Shown here piece after piece: positions 1 to 12,304 of a DNA stretch of 64,000 nt. Source of the stretch: Myoxocephalus aenaeus (lineage: Eukaryota > Chordata > Actinopteri > Perciformes > Cottidae). Within the stretch, counting starts at the first letter, position 1, and every line of letters begins with the position of its first letter. Under the pieces are notes generated by a model. The model ran no database searches. It was not told the origin of the DNA and saw only the letters and a program-made list of their open reading frames with translations. Where the stretch lies: NCBI GenBank assembly GCA_038501785.1, contig JBAMJR010000180.1:4353501-4417500 (forward strand), given 5' to 3'. Made by a program: the position numbers and the translations under genes.

Positions 1-1957
1 GATACCAATGCATCAGCAAAATACTGTAAAGAGTCTCAGACATCCTGTTTATATGACATCCAGAAGTATGAAGTCAAAAGCACCTTGACTCTTGACTTGA
101 TATTGAATGATAATATGACAGGATACTAATAGATCTTCAACACCACAACGTTATGTATTTATTTGGTCTTCCAAGTATTCGCTAAAGTAAGAATTTAAAA
201 CCAACACATCAAACAATATGCCATCACCCTTAACAAACACTGTAGAAAATCCTTCTCATGGTGACTGAAAGACATTTTATTGTCTTTGATGATCCAGTCA
301 CAGAAATAACAAACATTTCACAAGTTAAATGTGGAAACTAGGCCACTCATATCCAGAGGGAATGCTGATGAAAAGGTGCAAACGCCTCGCCTTCCACCGT
401 GTCATTAGACAACATATCAATTTGGCATCTACATCTATTTTAGAGCACATGCTTGATGTTTTTGGTGATGTTATGCATTTACAGATAGACAGAACATTAT
501 GTAACTCAACAGCTGGGTGAGCGAAGCATCTATGGGGAGACAGTTGTTTCCTTAAAGTGGACACTCCACCCAAAATCTGTCCTTCTCAACCACTGTCAAA
601 GTGCTTGGGATCACTGTAATAGATATTAGTCCAATACGACAAACAGGAGAATGGAAAATAACAATGTCACCTTAATGAGCTGTACATTTCAAAGTTTAAA
701 TTAAGTGTTAAAACAATCAGAAACAAAGGAAATATGAAAAGGCCTAAATAAAATGTAACTGTAGTGATGTGTTTAAAAATAGATTGCAATTTGCATGTTA
801 TAATATTGTTCTAATATGCTACTGTCTGAATTAATCCATTGTATTACTGCTAGTTTGTCCGCACGAAAGGATTGTAATCAGAATTAAGTAAGAAATAGAG
901 AAAACATATAAAATATATTATACTGAAATTTGGTAATGGTAAACTTACCATTACTTATTCCTTCACAATTCTGTATTTGTTTTAACCTTAATTAGCAGTG
1001 TGCACACGGCATTCTCAAATATGTATTTGGTTTATGCTAATTGATTCCACAAGAGAGATGTTAGTGGCTAGCTTGCTTACCGCTAATGAGGGTACATATT
1101 ATATTGTACCACTAAATCCTATTCATACTTACAGTAACACTGGGCAGTTACGTCTGTGATTTATTGTGTGTCTTGTAATTCATATGCAGTATTTATTTCT
1201 TAATGTTTGTTTTGCAATAAGCTATTAGCTGCATGGCTAACTTTCTCCAGCTCAGCTTTTCTTGCTGCATGTTTTTCACTGCAGCAAAAACACAGATGTA
1301 ATTAATAACAGCGATAAGGTTCTGTTAAGGTGAATCCCTTTCAGTTTCCAGATAGTCTGCTTGCTGCCTCACTACAAAGGCTTACTAATGCTTAATGGCA
1401 CACGGCCATCATCAATGTTGCAAGTTGCACCTGTGACACCTACAAACCAACGTGTTTCCAAAAATAGAAATGTCCAATGTGTGAGATTTCATATCTGACA
1501 CGACCAACTCAGTTAATCAACAAGTTAAAAAAAAGGAAGTTGTGCCTTTAGCATTGGCGTTACTAAAAGTCTTTTAACTCTTTCAATTACTGCAATACAA
1601 ATGTGAAGACTTGTTTTACTGACTTGAAAGACACCTCAGAAAAAAATATTAACACCTTGTTTTACCGTGTGAGAATTTGACTTGTAATTTATGAACCAAA
1701 CAGCTCATACTTTCTACTATTAGATATGTTGCATTTCACACATTATGGCATTCACAACCATGATGGAAACACTGGGCAGGTTTTGGCCCTTTCACAGTTT
1801 TTACAGTTCTTGTATAACAAGGAATAATTTGCAGACTCTCTCTCTCTCTCTCTCTTTCTCCCTACACCTCTTTCCATCTGTGTTTGTGTTTGTGTGTTTG
1901 TTTGTTGACCTGATTGTGTGCTTGTGGATGCATACCCCTCATTCATACCTGTGACAG
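1..1957 (+). other. Intron upstream of the kcnj5 last exon
   Basis: No coding signal is visible here. The stretch ends in a polypyrimidine-poor but acceptable acceptor (…CCTGTGACAG) immediately before the kcnj5 exon, so it is read as the intron separating the last two kcnj5 coding exons. A short TC microsatellite lies at about 1837-1860. Otherwise it is AT-rich unique-looking DNA with no recognisable repeat. Confidence 0.6.
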
Positions 1958-2346
1958 GGATGACATGTCAGGCACGGAGTTCCTACCTGGACACAGAGGT
2001 GCTTTGGGGCTACCGCTTCACACCGGTCCTCTCCCTGGAGAAGGGCTTCTACGAGGTCGACTACAACAACTTCCACGAGATCTACGAGACCAACACCCCC
2101 ACCTGCAGCGCCAAGGAGTTCGCTGCTAAGCTTCGGGACGGGCCGCTATTGCCTCAGCTTTCGCTCCTCAGCCCCGACCCCAAAACGCATAGTACTTTTG
2201 ACGCCCTAAACCGCCTGTCTGAACGGGACCCACTCAGCCCAGATGTGGACAAGGAGGAGAAAGATTCAGGGGGTGACAGAGGAGAGATCAATGGCTCAGC
2301 TGCTGCTTTGGAGGATCTGCCCCTTGCCGATGGACTGCCTGGCTGA
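1958..2346 (+). CDS. kcnj5: kcnj5 (GIRK4) last coding exon, partial gene
   Basis: This is the C-terminal coding exon of a G-protein-gated inward rectifier K+ channel, which carries K+ current at the plasma membrane in response to G-beta-gamma. It opens after an AG acceptor; the first two bases complete a Gly codon, followed by 128 residues to a TGA at 2344-2346. The start MTCQARSSYLDTEVLWGYRF and the block ending GFYEVDYNNFHE are the conserved cytoplasmic beta-sheet core of the GIRK family. The segment YETNTPTCSAKE fits GIRK4 better than GIRK1, GIRK2 or GIRK3. The last 70 or so residues are a divergent acidic tail, as usual for the family. The pore and membrane segments are encoded in exons outside the window. 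Family assignment is firm; the choice of kcnj5 over a paralogue rests on this one exon. Confidence 0.85.
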
Positions 2347-4290
2347 CGTGATTGGCGGCCACATCAGCTAAAAAAAACAGGAGAGACTGGACATGAGGAC
2401 AGGACAATATAATGCTTCATTTAGTCAACGGCCAGCTTGTTCCATTGCAACGCTCGGAGATACAAGACATCCGTCTCCGGCCCCCGACTCATGCAATACT
2501 CCTCTACTAGAGTGTCAATCTATAGTATAGATTGGTTTTGTAGACACGTAAGTACGCATACACTGACACACGTACAGTATCTATATCTACACTAAAAGGT
2601 CGGTGGTCGGACTGTCTTTTTATAATCGTAACGACCACTTACTGCTGTAACAGCTGTAAGTTGTATCATGTAAACTTGATCTCAAAGTGGTAGCCATGAC
2701 AGAGTACCATGGGCTTATTATGGACACCCCAGTATTCTCATTTAAGAGTGTCTTGATTCAGCTTCATTTGAACAGAATCATATCACAGTGGACGTGTCTG
2801 ACAGCAGCTTCAGAGTGATAATGGAATCTTGTTATTGACATTGCTTTTTCTTTTTTTTTATGTGGGAGATTAATATTTCCTTTTTTCTGGCAGTGTTATT
2901 ATTATTATGTGTCAGAGACCCAATTCAGCAAGGAGGACATACCTCAGACTTCTAGTTCGTAAAGGCGAGAGAAAACAATGGAAATGTGTTCTATAAAAGG
3001 CAATGTGTATCAGCAACCACTATCCAAATGTATTTTATTTGTTCACACTTTATTTATGGTTGTACTGTCGTAAATACCGTCATCGTGCGTCTGATAGTCT
3101 CTCCAACATACTGGGAGCATTGACCCAAAAGAAACCAGGTCGTACCTCATTTCATACTAATTTACAGGGTTCTGAAATGAACAATCAGAACAAGGCAAAG
3201 GCTGGTAAAAAGCTGTATATGCTACCGACTGATTCTTTTGAAAACCTTTTCGACTGGTTAAAGATTGAATCCCCCTTCCCGCTGCATCAACTAAAACATT
3301 AATAACAAGCCCTTTTCTTGGGACATAAAGCACAATTTCCCACGAGGTAACCAACTGACCTGACCGCCCACCGAGCAACCCCGCTGGCTGACGCATGTCA
3401 GTCCGACTTAAAAGTGACTTTCAAATGTAGGTTAAAATATGTATATGAATGATTTATTTGAAATGTTCTTGATTTCTATACACATGAATATTTCAAAAGC
3501 TCCTCAAGCATATTGAAATGTTTGTTGTATCCTGTGTTTGTTTTGTTTTTGTTTTAAATATTTAAAAGATATCCAAACCCTGATGTTTTTTCAGCAATAT
3601 ACAAGTTGAGTCTACTGAAGATGGAAGCAGGTTTTCTGTCTAATCTCACAAGTGTAGTAGCTGGCCAGCTCATCACATGCAATATCCGCCTTCCTAGTAA
3701 TTATTTCCTCTGAACTTCATCTATAGTGTTCACCTTATGATTTGAGGTCTTCTTTGTCCACTTCGGTTTGCTCTTTGGCACTGTCCCACACACGACCACT
3801 GGGTCTTTTGCTTTGTGGCCATTGTGACAACTGTTTTGGAAGCCGACACTTGTCCTGCGAGGGACATCGCGTACAGTAGTTTTTAACCTTTCTTTGAAAG
3901 GACACGTGTCAGAGCTTGCATGCATGAATCAACCCCTAACGCGTCCCATTGCTGAGTAAGTTTCCTACAGTAAGAAACACAGGGTATTTTCTAGGCATGC
4001 AAATTATGAGATTTCTACAATATATTATCAGATAATGTATTAATATTCAATTATCATTTGTCAAAAGATAAATTCCTGATACTTTAAAATCTCCTACGCC
4101 CTAATTCTACGTTATTCTGTTTTCTTTTCTTTTCTTTTTTACAGATGCTTGTCCAATCAATGTATTTATTTTCACTGTGACATTTCAGCATCATATGTAT
4201 TCCATTTAAACAATACGTTTGCCATTAACGAGAGATCATCTTTCGTTGCTGGAATGTCATCTGTTGTCTGTGTGTTCTCATGGGAATAAA
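2347..4290 (+). other. Probable kcnj5 3' UTR
   Basis: No gene is seen here on either strand. The stretch follows the kcnj5 stop codon directly. The first canonical AATAAA on the + strand is at 4285-4290, so a 3' UTR of about 1.9 kb is plausible. The true polyadenylation site cannot be decided from sequence alone. Confidence 0.4.
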
Positions 4291-4907
4291 CATTATATGG
4301 TCGAAAGAACAACATGTTCCTGTTAGATAATGTGTGCATGCATGAGCGATTGCATGAGAGTGTGTGAGTGTGTAACTATTTTTGCACATAACTTTGCAAC
4401 CGAGGATGGGAGAGTTTCATTTACCACGTGTGACGCTGCACTGTATCAGCTGTACTGTGACAAAAAGGCAAATTTGTGGCCATGGCTCTGGGTAAAACAA
4501 CTGTGTCTGACGCACAAGCTGCAAACTGGATTAGCCGCGTATCAAATCATAAAAGGAAGACTTAAGCGACCTTTAATTATCGGCACAAAACAATCTTGTC
4601 TTGTTCTGAAGCTCGAGGCATAATCTGCTTCATGCGTGCTCCAGAACAAATATACCGGATAACATCAAGAACTTTGTTGCACCCCTTTCAGTGTCTAAAA
4701 ATTTAATGAATTAATTAAACTGATACAGAAGCAAAGTGTGGATGTATCTCGATGGCAGCCTCAACCCACTCTGTGTCGTAAATTGTTGTCTCAGCCTGCA
4801 AAGACCATACGACCAACAGTTTCTCATGGACTGGATGATTGCGGCCGCTGGAGTCCTCCGGACCTTAACAGCATCCCTGAGTCAGCTTTATGTGTTGGAA
4901 GACTGCA

Positions 4908-4910
<3 letters not shown>

Positions 4911-4947
<37 letters not shown>
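4911..4947. repeat. (CA)n microsatellite
   Basis: About 18 uninterrupted CA dinucleotides. It is a probable length-variable site. Confidence 0.95.
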
Positions 4948-4949
<2 letters not shown>

Positions 4950-5307
4950 AAGACACAATCACAGAACACAGCCGGCAGACTGATTAAGAAGACCAGCCCA
5001 GCTAATAACTAGTGACAGAGAAAACGCTGCAGAAGTCGCCGGGGTAATCATATTTATTCAGCGTCTTCAACCGGTCATAAAATGAGACATGATGTTACAT
5101 TTGGTGTCCAGTGTGTCATAGAAGTTCACTGAATCACAGCAATGTGCTGTCAAGGCTATTCTTGTACGAGCTATTACATTTGGGGGCTGGATCGTCAGCA
5201 AGCTGACGGTCCCTGATTCAAATCTGAATAATGCACGATGATGAATATAATGCGTCATTGAATGGTGTATTGAAATAGGTACCCAAAGCAGGTGCATGTG
5301 GCTGTGA

Positions 5308-5331
5308 GGGGGGGGGGGGGGGGGGGGGGGG
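5308..5331 (+). repeat. Poly-G run of 24
   Basis: Twenty-four consecutive G residues are followed by A and GGG. The run is long enough to form G-quadruplexes and is a likely place for sequencing or assembly length error. Confidence 0.95.
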
Positions 5332-6839
5332 AGGGAAGGAATAATCAGTCATCAAAACCAAAAGCGCACATGAACACACAACAAAAAGCAAAATTATCCA
5401 TGTATGCTCTTGCCAAGTTCGACAAGCCCTTTTTTAAAATATAAATAAAGAAATTATGAAAGGAGAAGAAACAAAGATAAAACTGCTAAAGCGGATGAAT
5501 GGCTCCACACCAACAGAGTAACTCGCTATTATTCTTTCTCTTTTCATGGCAAACTAATATTCTTCCCTTCTCCTTTAAATAATGCATGCTTGAGATAAAG
5601 ACAGGAAGCACATAGGCCATTAACAATTGTGTAGTCAGAATAAAACACCCTGCACAATTATAGTCACAGTGAACAAAAAGAAAAAGGCAAGTGGGAGGAA
5701 TTTTACTCTGGTGCAACAAACTAGTGTATGCTCTTTCCATTTTCTTGCTCTATCCTTGGACTCTCCTTATAACAACTCCCACACAGACACATGCAACAGG
5801 GCATTTGACAGTATTTTCCACATTTGTTCATGGCTAGCCTGGTGATTTTCTTTTTCCACCATCCAGAGGAATATCAAAAGATGAAAAATCCAGCTCCCAG
5901 ACCCCATTGTCCCTTCTTAGGCAACTGTGACTCCCTGCTGCAATTATACAGTATCTTATTAAGCATTCAAATATCCTCTTACACACTGTAATGTAGGTCT
6001 TCATTCCCTTACAGCTCCCACTGGTAACAGAATTGCAGAATTGCTTTTTCAATTCTGTAATTTACCTCTCCGTGTGTAAGGTATGGGCTTAAACCTCTTT
6101 TGCATATTTGTCTTCACGTGCAGCTCTCTGTTGCACCCCGTAAGACCAGGTGGGTTTCCTGGGACTCTTCCTCTGCACTGTTAATCGGCACAAAAGCCGT
6201 AGGCCTCCAGGATCCAGCAGTGAACATGTTACCAAACCTTATGTAACACACAGCTTCACGCGGCGCAAGTGAACCAATCACAAGGCGGTGACGTTGTTCA
6301 GTCTGCTGTTTGGTCATGGTGAAAATGTGTTCGGAGCAGGTCAGTTAAACTCGTGTGAAGCAGTTCATTTAGGGGGCAAACATGTTGAGAGATTTTGGTG
6401 AAACAATACCCCATGAAGGAGCTATTCTCATCCAGCCGAAGCATTGACGAGCAGCACCGTTAGCACTGCCAGGCAAGTCTGTTTGGTATAAAATGAGCTT
6501 GATAAAAAATATTTTCCCAGTGTTTTGAACGGAGCGAGCAGACAGTTGTACAGACACTGAGGGAGAAACCATTGCCTTTTCCCAGCCAGGAGACAGAGGT
6601 CTGCCCTTTGATGTGTTTGGACGATGGCAGCCTTTGATGAGGATTTCTATGGCCCCAGAGTGGCTGTGGCTTCAAATTAAGCTGGCTGAGCTTCTCCTGC
6701 TGAGAAGCACAGACAGGCAACACCGAGAGCACGAGAATATTGCCACAGCGCCTGTTTATTCATTTCTGCACACTTTTGCTCTCCTGTGTTTTTTTTTCCA
6801 GTCAATAATGTCTCCTGCCATTTCAGATACCTGCCATTC

Positions 6840-7152
6840 CCCACACGGCCTGTAGCTGCCCTCAGTGTGTTCCCACTGCTCACCAGCACACCTGTTCCTC
6901 ATTCCCTCGTTAGCTCCCCTGCATATACACCAGCCTTCTTTCCCCCAGTCATTAGCCAGATGTATGCAATCTAATGTCTCAGCCTTTGTTCCAGACCAAT
7001 TCTGCTCACCTGCCTCTTGCCTGCTGTATCTGTTCTTGCTGACTGATTCCCTGTTGCTGAACTCTGCCTTGATCTCCAAGTAAAAGATTGATGCTTCAAA
7101 CTGCCTCTGAGTCCTGCTTTTGAGTCCGCGTCACTGTGTGCAGAACCATTAC
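6840..7152 (+). mobile_element. Possible decayed solo LTR
   Basis: The right part resembles the R/U5 end of teleost Gypsy-type LTRs: a variant poly(A) signal (AGTAAA, about 7079) followed by a block like CTCTGAGTCCTGCTTTTGAG and an end at CCATTACA. The left boundary and a target-site duplication were not found, so this is tentative and could be unrelated unique DNA. Confidence 0.3.
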
Positions 7153-7194
7153 AATTACAACTCTATCACCAGTGCCCATGTTAAAATATGAGTT

Positions 7195-7305
7195 TGCAAA
7201 ATATTCTTATTTGCTTTAAGAGCTAGCTAGCTGTGTTATGCTAAGCTAATCTCGCCAGCAGCTTCAGGCTCATATTTAGCATGCAGATATAAGACATGCA
7301 TGCAA
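7195..7305. repeat. Fragment of a GCTAAGCTAA-type MITE
   Basis: The segment around TATGCTAAGCTAA, with a following CATATTTAGCATGCAGATA, resembles the interior of an abundant teleost inverted-repeat element. Longer copies of the same family lie near 16625-16875 and 41501-41900. Only a fragment is present here. Confidence 0.4.
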
Positions 7306-7347
7306 TGTGAGTTTCCAAAGTAGGAGTAAACACTTAATCCATCATTT

Positions 7348-7643
7348 GTTCCACACTTTATACATGATGGATTCACCATTTGTAAATGAAGTATTATATA
7401 ATGCTTCATAGCGTGCAGTTATTGTAAAGTGTTACTGAGCCATAGGACCAGAGAGAGACTTCTTTAAACCACCGCTGCCTCTAACATGACCAAATATTAC
7501 AGAGACAAACAAAAAATAAGCAAGCTTTTGTTGTTTACAACGAATCAATAGTTCGGTAGCACTTTATATTAACTGCACGCTATGAAGCATTGTATAATAC
7601 TTCATTTACAAATGGTGAATCCATCATTTATAGAGTGTGGAAC
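7348..7643. repeat. Fold-back repeat with ~87-bp inverted arms
   Basis: The arm at 7348-7434 is nearly the reverse complement of the arm at 7556-7643 (a few mismatches over about 87 bp), with about 120 bp of unrelated DNA between them. The inner ends resemble the GGTAGCACTTTATA terminus of the hAT-like MITE at 31324. The structure may be two head-to-head MITE fragments rather than one element. Confidence 0.75.
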
Positions 7644-9072
7644 TAAAGCTGAATGTAATTATATGGAGAGAGAAAAAAGGCCATTCATGTCAGAAACTTT
7701 TGGAGCTTTAATTAAAAAGAGAAGTGTGATGCTCTGTGAAACAATTTACGGTTTTGTTTAAAACTGTGCGAGCCAATAGAGCAAACATGGTTTGATTAAT
7801 TAACACCAATCTTTTATCATCATAGTGAGCCCCAACTTCTACATAAATACTGCAGTGAAACTGAATGTTTAGCGTGTAGTAGTGGTACTGGAGTGGAGAG
7901 AGGAGTGTGTAATCCACAGACACTTCAGAAGCTTACTGACTCATCGTAGCACAGCACAGAGCAATGCAGCAAACATTGGATGTTATACTTGGGATTAGGG
8001 AACAAAAATTGAGAGATCATGTAGGTTTGTTTGCTAAAATCTTTTCTTTGCTTTTCATTTGGTTTATTAGACAAACAATGGGAGTTTTGATTGACTTCAA
8101 GGAGGAAAACATCCAGATAATTGGAGGACATTCTCCCATTCTATCGCCTAATCAGATTTCCCTCAGAAAATATGGTTATGCGTATGGATTATTTGTATGG
8201 ATTCAAACAAATTACCAAATTTTTTTTTTTTTACACCAGAAATGCACCATCTTGAGACCATTGTTTCAGCACGTCCCATTTTCTGGTATATTGTACAACC
8301 ATTTGAAACATTTCCTCAGTCTATTATTTAAATATCGCCCTGGTAAGTGTGGGGAAAAATAGGCTGGAGCTGAAGTGTGCTTTTGAACTCGTTGTGGATT
8401 TAAGCCTTCTTGAGAACCTTTTGAATGTGTAGGAGAAAGCGAGTGAAGTCTGTGAGATGTGAGAGATCCCACATCAATAGAGATAAATCAATAGTTCCAC
8501 ACAATGGCTCCAAATGAAGGCATCAGTTAGCTTTGTCTGGGAGCTCTGTTACCAAGAAGCACTTTGTTCTAACAGGATGTTTAAGCCTCTGCAAGAACTG
8601 CTTTGTGTGCTGACAGTTGGGTTTTTATAGCAATATTTAAACTGTCTGCTATTCAGGAAAGATGCTACATTTTCCCATCTGTTGAGTGGAATGCACAGAA
8701 AGAACAGACAATAAGGATAGATAAATGCCTTCAGAAGATTTCAGGGTTCATTGATTTAGTAACACCATAAACCATCTGAATCAATACCCAAACCAATGAA
8801 GTAGCCCTCCTTTTTCTTTGAAAATCATGCAAATTAAATTATGAAGGGTTATTTATGTGTTCATAGTTTCAGTAAAACAAACTGTGGCAGAAATCATCAA
8901 ATCAAATGGGATAAGTGGTTTCATGTGCATTTATATCGAATACTAGGTGTATAAAGTTTCCCGACATTGACAATCAAAATATATATGCCTTATTATGTTT
9001 GTAAAGGGCGACTGTGGGAAACCAAATTATCTAAAGCAGAGACAAGTTTGTACTCTCTGTATTTATATTTTA

Positions 9073-9116
<44 letters not shown>

Positions 9117-11976
9117 CCATCTCTCTCTCATTGAGTTGGTAACCCTCGTGACTCTTCCTCCTCCTACGCACCAAAATGATACTAGAACAGGAAAGAGCGC
9201 TGTCCCGTTCTCACACCTGTGGTAATTACCGCGGCACACACACAAGCACGGGTGTAACTTTAACACCTTGAACATAGGTTCAAATTTGAACATACCCAAT
9301 ATATTACAAGAGTATCTGTAACAGGGTATACAACAATGGAACAAAAGAAAGCTAACTTCAATTATTTTGTTTTGTCATACAGACACAATCACTGCTGAAA
9401 GTGTTCCCCTGTGCCTCTGACGAGAAGATTGCAACCAAATTTTCATTTTCTCCACTAGCTCTAAAATATCACCTATTTGATGCTTTTTCCTAAAGTCTGT
9501 GTTACAAAACGCAGCACTCCACCAGCTGACAGTCTACTGCCAGCCAAGCGCTTGTCTCAAAAGACATTTATTACTCACACGGCCAAATCGCACAGCTCAT
9601 ACAGTACGAACTGCCTCGCTTCAACTTCTGTGGGCTGGGGTTTTGAGAGAAATATAATATATTATTTTATTGTGCTGTGTTGAATTGTGGAGAACCAGAG
9701 CTGTTGTCTCCTGTGGGTCCTGCCATTTACATGCATCTGTGAGCCGCTGTGTGCTGTAACTCCTCATTCATACGGCAGCCATCCTTTATGAGTCATATAA
9801 TCACATCAAGCATATACTGCACTACACATACATTGCTGCTGTTCCATAGGCCTTCACAGCAGGCCACTCCGAGAGTGCCGCTGAGGGAAACGCTCCCTAC
9901 ATCCCGCTTCCTTTATGCAAACTAAGCCAATGAGTCTCAAAGACTCTTGAAGTCCCAGAAGCTTTATGCATCTTCAACACATGCTTCCTTGTCACTGCTT
10001 GTCCTCCCTCCAGCCAAGCTAGTTGTATTGCCTGTGACCTTTTAACAGATTCCCTTGGCATCACCGCAGCCTGCAGTCATTTGCAGTGTCCGCCGTCACG
10101 AGCAGCATAGCAAACGTTTCCAAAAAGGGGTCGCACACTGTGTGTCAAGCATCAGAGGCAGTCTGTTTGATGGTTTTTATACAGATTGCACATGTTGTTG
10201 TCATGATGTAAAATGTCAAGGGTGAAGAATCAGTAATATGCTTCCCACACGCACTGTGATTTGTTTGTTTGCCCTTCAGCACTGGATTAGGACTATATTT
10301 AGACAAATGAAGTATGCTAATGAGCACCTAGCTTCTGGAAGGCATATCTGACAGCCTCCAACACACGCTCTGCCAAGTCCATAATCTTTACCTCAAATCC
10401 CTTTTCTTTTTTTTTTTTCTCGGCTTCTATTTTTTTCTCTCAACTCTATTGTTATCCCATTGTTAATGGATATGGAGTTACATAACATATGATTTGTTCA
10501 CGCGGATATGGGTGTAAAAGGGTAAGGGGAGTTCTCACGTTTATTATTTGCTGAAGTGCATCTTAATTTCACACTTGGCCCCCAGAGAAAGAAATCTCTT
10601 GCATAACTGTGCTCTCCTAGATGGAGATTAGACATTTCCCCCCTGTCAGAACGGTGCTGACCTGTCCTAGGGAATCATACTCACGCTCGTGTACCGCTTA
10701 TGCTGATTCCTTGATCCAGATTAGGCTGTTAAATCATGCCTATTACATGTAAACTTGGTGCTCACTGTTCACTCAGGAAGTTTCATCTCCGCAGCAGGGT
10801 TTTCTTGTTTCATCTAAAAATAATTAACCTTATTTTCGGGGCTGTTTTCCATCGGCTATCTAGGCTAAGCGATAAATGCAGACAAAGAATCAAGCCAGAA
10901 CAAAAAAAAATCTATATCTTCCGAATCATCCATAAGAGCTTGAAATGATGAGGTGTTAGTTGAGGGAAGAAAAGAAGAGCTGTTCACTGTTTCTAATTAA
11001 GAGGAGCTTACACTATACCTGAAATCAATGGAAGTTATTTTCAGTAGTAAGCTTTTAAACCTCTGACATCAATACTCTGTTAGCTTTTGCATTAGCCGGA
11101 AAAAAAGAACAAATAATATAAATCAAATGTAAAAACTATTTATAAATAATTAAATCCAGAATGAATTATATTATATAATGTTGGTCTGAGGATTGTGTTA
11201 AGAGTGATGGAAAGTGTTCAGGATTCTTGTTTTTATAACAAAACTTGTATGTGTAAAATTGATGGAGTTCTCATTTAACTACCAGGCGAACAACGCTGTT
11301 TAGCATAATTAAATAATGGTATTAATAATGGTATAATAATGTAGCATTAGATACATGCTGTTTGTAATTATGAAGCTGCAACCAGCAGTTTACATGTAAT
11401 GTACTAATCAGTTTTTCAGTTAATCCAAGAATTGCATGAGGGCAGAGCATTTATCCACTTGGGTCAAAGCTAATCACAGTTTACGTGTTCCTTCTGAAAT
11501 ATCCGGAAATCTTTAAAGCTCAATTACAATTCTATCAGCACTTCTTCAAAAAGGTGTTGAAAGGGGATCTCGCCACACTAAATTAACAACAACGTTAATC
11601 TTGTGCGAGTGAAAGGAATAGCCTTGAAGCTGAATGCAAAGGTGTCAAGCATTATGCAGTAAACCTCCTTTTTGCCAAAGGTAATGCTTAAGACACCTGT
11701 AGCCATGTGAAATAAATGGTCATGTCTCACATACTTGTCAAACATTTTGCATGAGTCCCCATAGTGCAGTTAACTATTTACAAACTGCATGTTATTTTGT
11801 CCATGTGATGCTGAAAACTGCATGCACCTGGTCTAAATGTATTTCGATGACAATGGTATCTGCCAGATTATTTCTGGTTTTTTATTCCTTACTATGTTTC
11901 TCTATTTTAGAACACAAAAATATGTTGTTTCTCAGCTACACATTATGCTAAGCTATACGTTTCCGTTGCCTGTTGT
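7644..11976. other. Intergenic, no gene seen
   Basis: AT-rich DNA with a TC microsatellite at 9077-9112 and short homopolymer runs. Several open frames of 60-130 codons occur, but none shows a known domain, splice-consistent borders or biased codon use. No repeat family was recognised. Confidence 0.5.
9077..9112. repeat. (TC)n microsatellite
   Basis: Eighteen TC dinucleotides in an uninterrupted run, followed by a shorter TC block at about 9121-9128. Confidence 0.95.
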
Positions 11977-12304
11977 TGTCAGGTGTGGGGAAGGAGAGGA
12001 CCCAAACGCAGCAGCAACGGTTGGAAGTAGATTTATTTTCACGACAGGGGTAACAGACGGGGGAAAAACCAGTACAATCCGACAAGGGGGCAGGAGACAG
12101 ACAGGGTTTAAATACAAGAGGAGGGTAACGAGGAACAGGTGGAAACACTGAGGGCAGCACAGGTGAAAGGAATACACAATCAGGGAACAGGGCAGACAGA
12201 CAATCACCGACAATCACAGGGGAGGAAGTGCAGGAACACAGAGGATACCCAAGACAAGGACTTCACAATAAGACAGGACACCCAGACAACCCAACATCAT
12301 GACA
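11977..12304 (-). repeat. 3' LTR of the minisatellite LTR element
   Basis: This is the downstream LTR in the element's own (-) orientation. It starts TGTCATGATG at 12304 and ends CTGACA at 11977, and looks base-for-base identical to the copy at 14438-14765. Its first bases also supply the TGA stop (12297-12299) that closes the internal ORF. Confidence 0.93.

Larger units (their letters stand above)
4291..6839. other. Intergenic, microsatellites only
   Basis: No supported gene is present. The stretch contains a CA microsatellite (4911-4947), an uninterrupted run of 24 G (5308-5331) and otherwise unique-looking AT-rich DNA. Short open frames here lack codon or family support. Confidence 0.5.

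Noticed and set aside
3003..3302. 99-codon frame after kcnj5
   Set aside because: It lies in the probable 3' UTR and has no recognisable product.
4738..4987. His-Thr repeat frames over CA arrays here and elsewhere
   Set aside because: CA or GT microsatellites produce such frames automatically; there is no gene context.
7964..8362. 132-codon + strand frame
   Set aside because: No domain, biased codons or splice signals; it runs through a poly-T tract and looks like chance.
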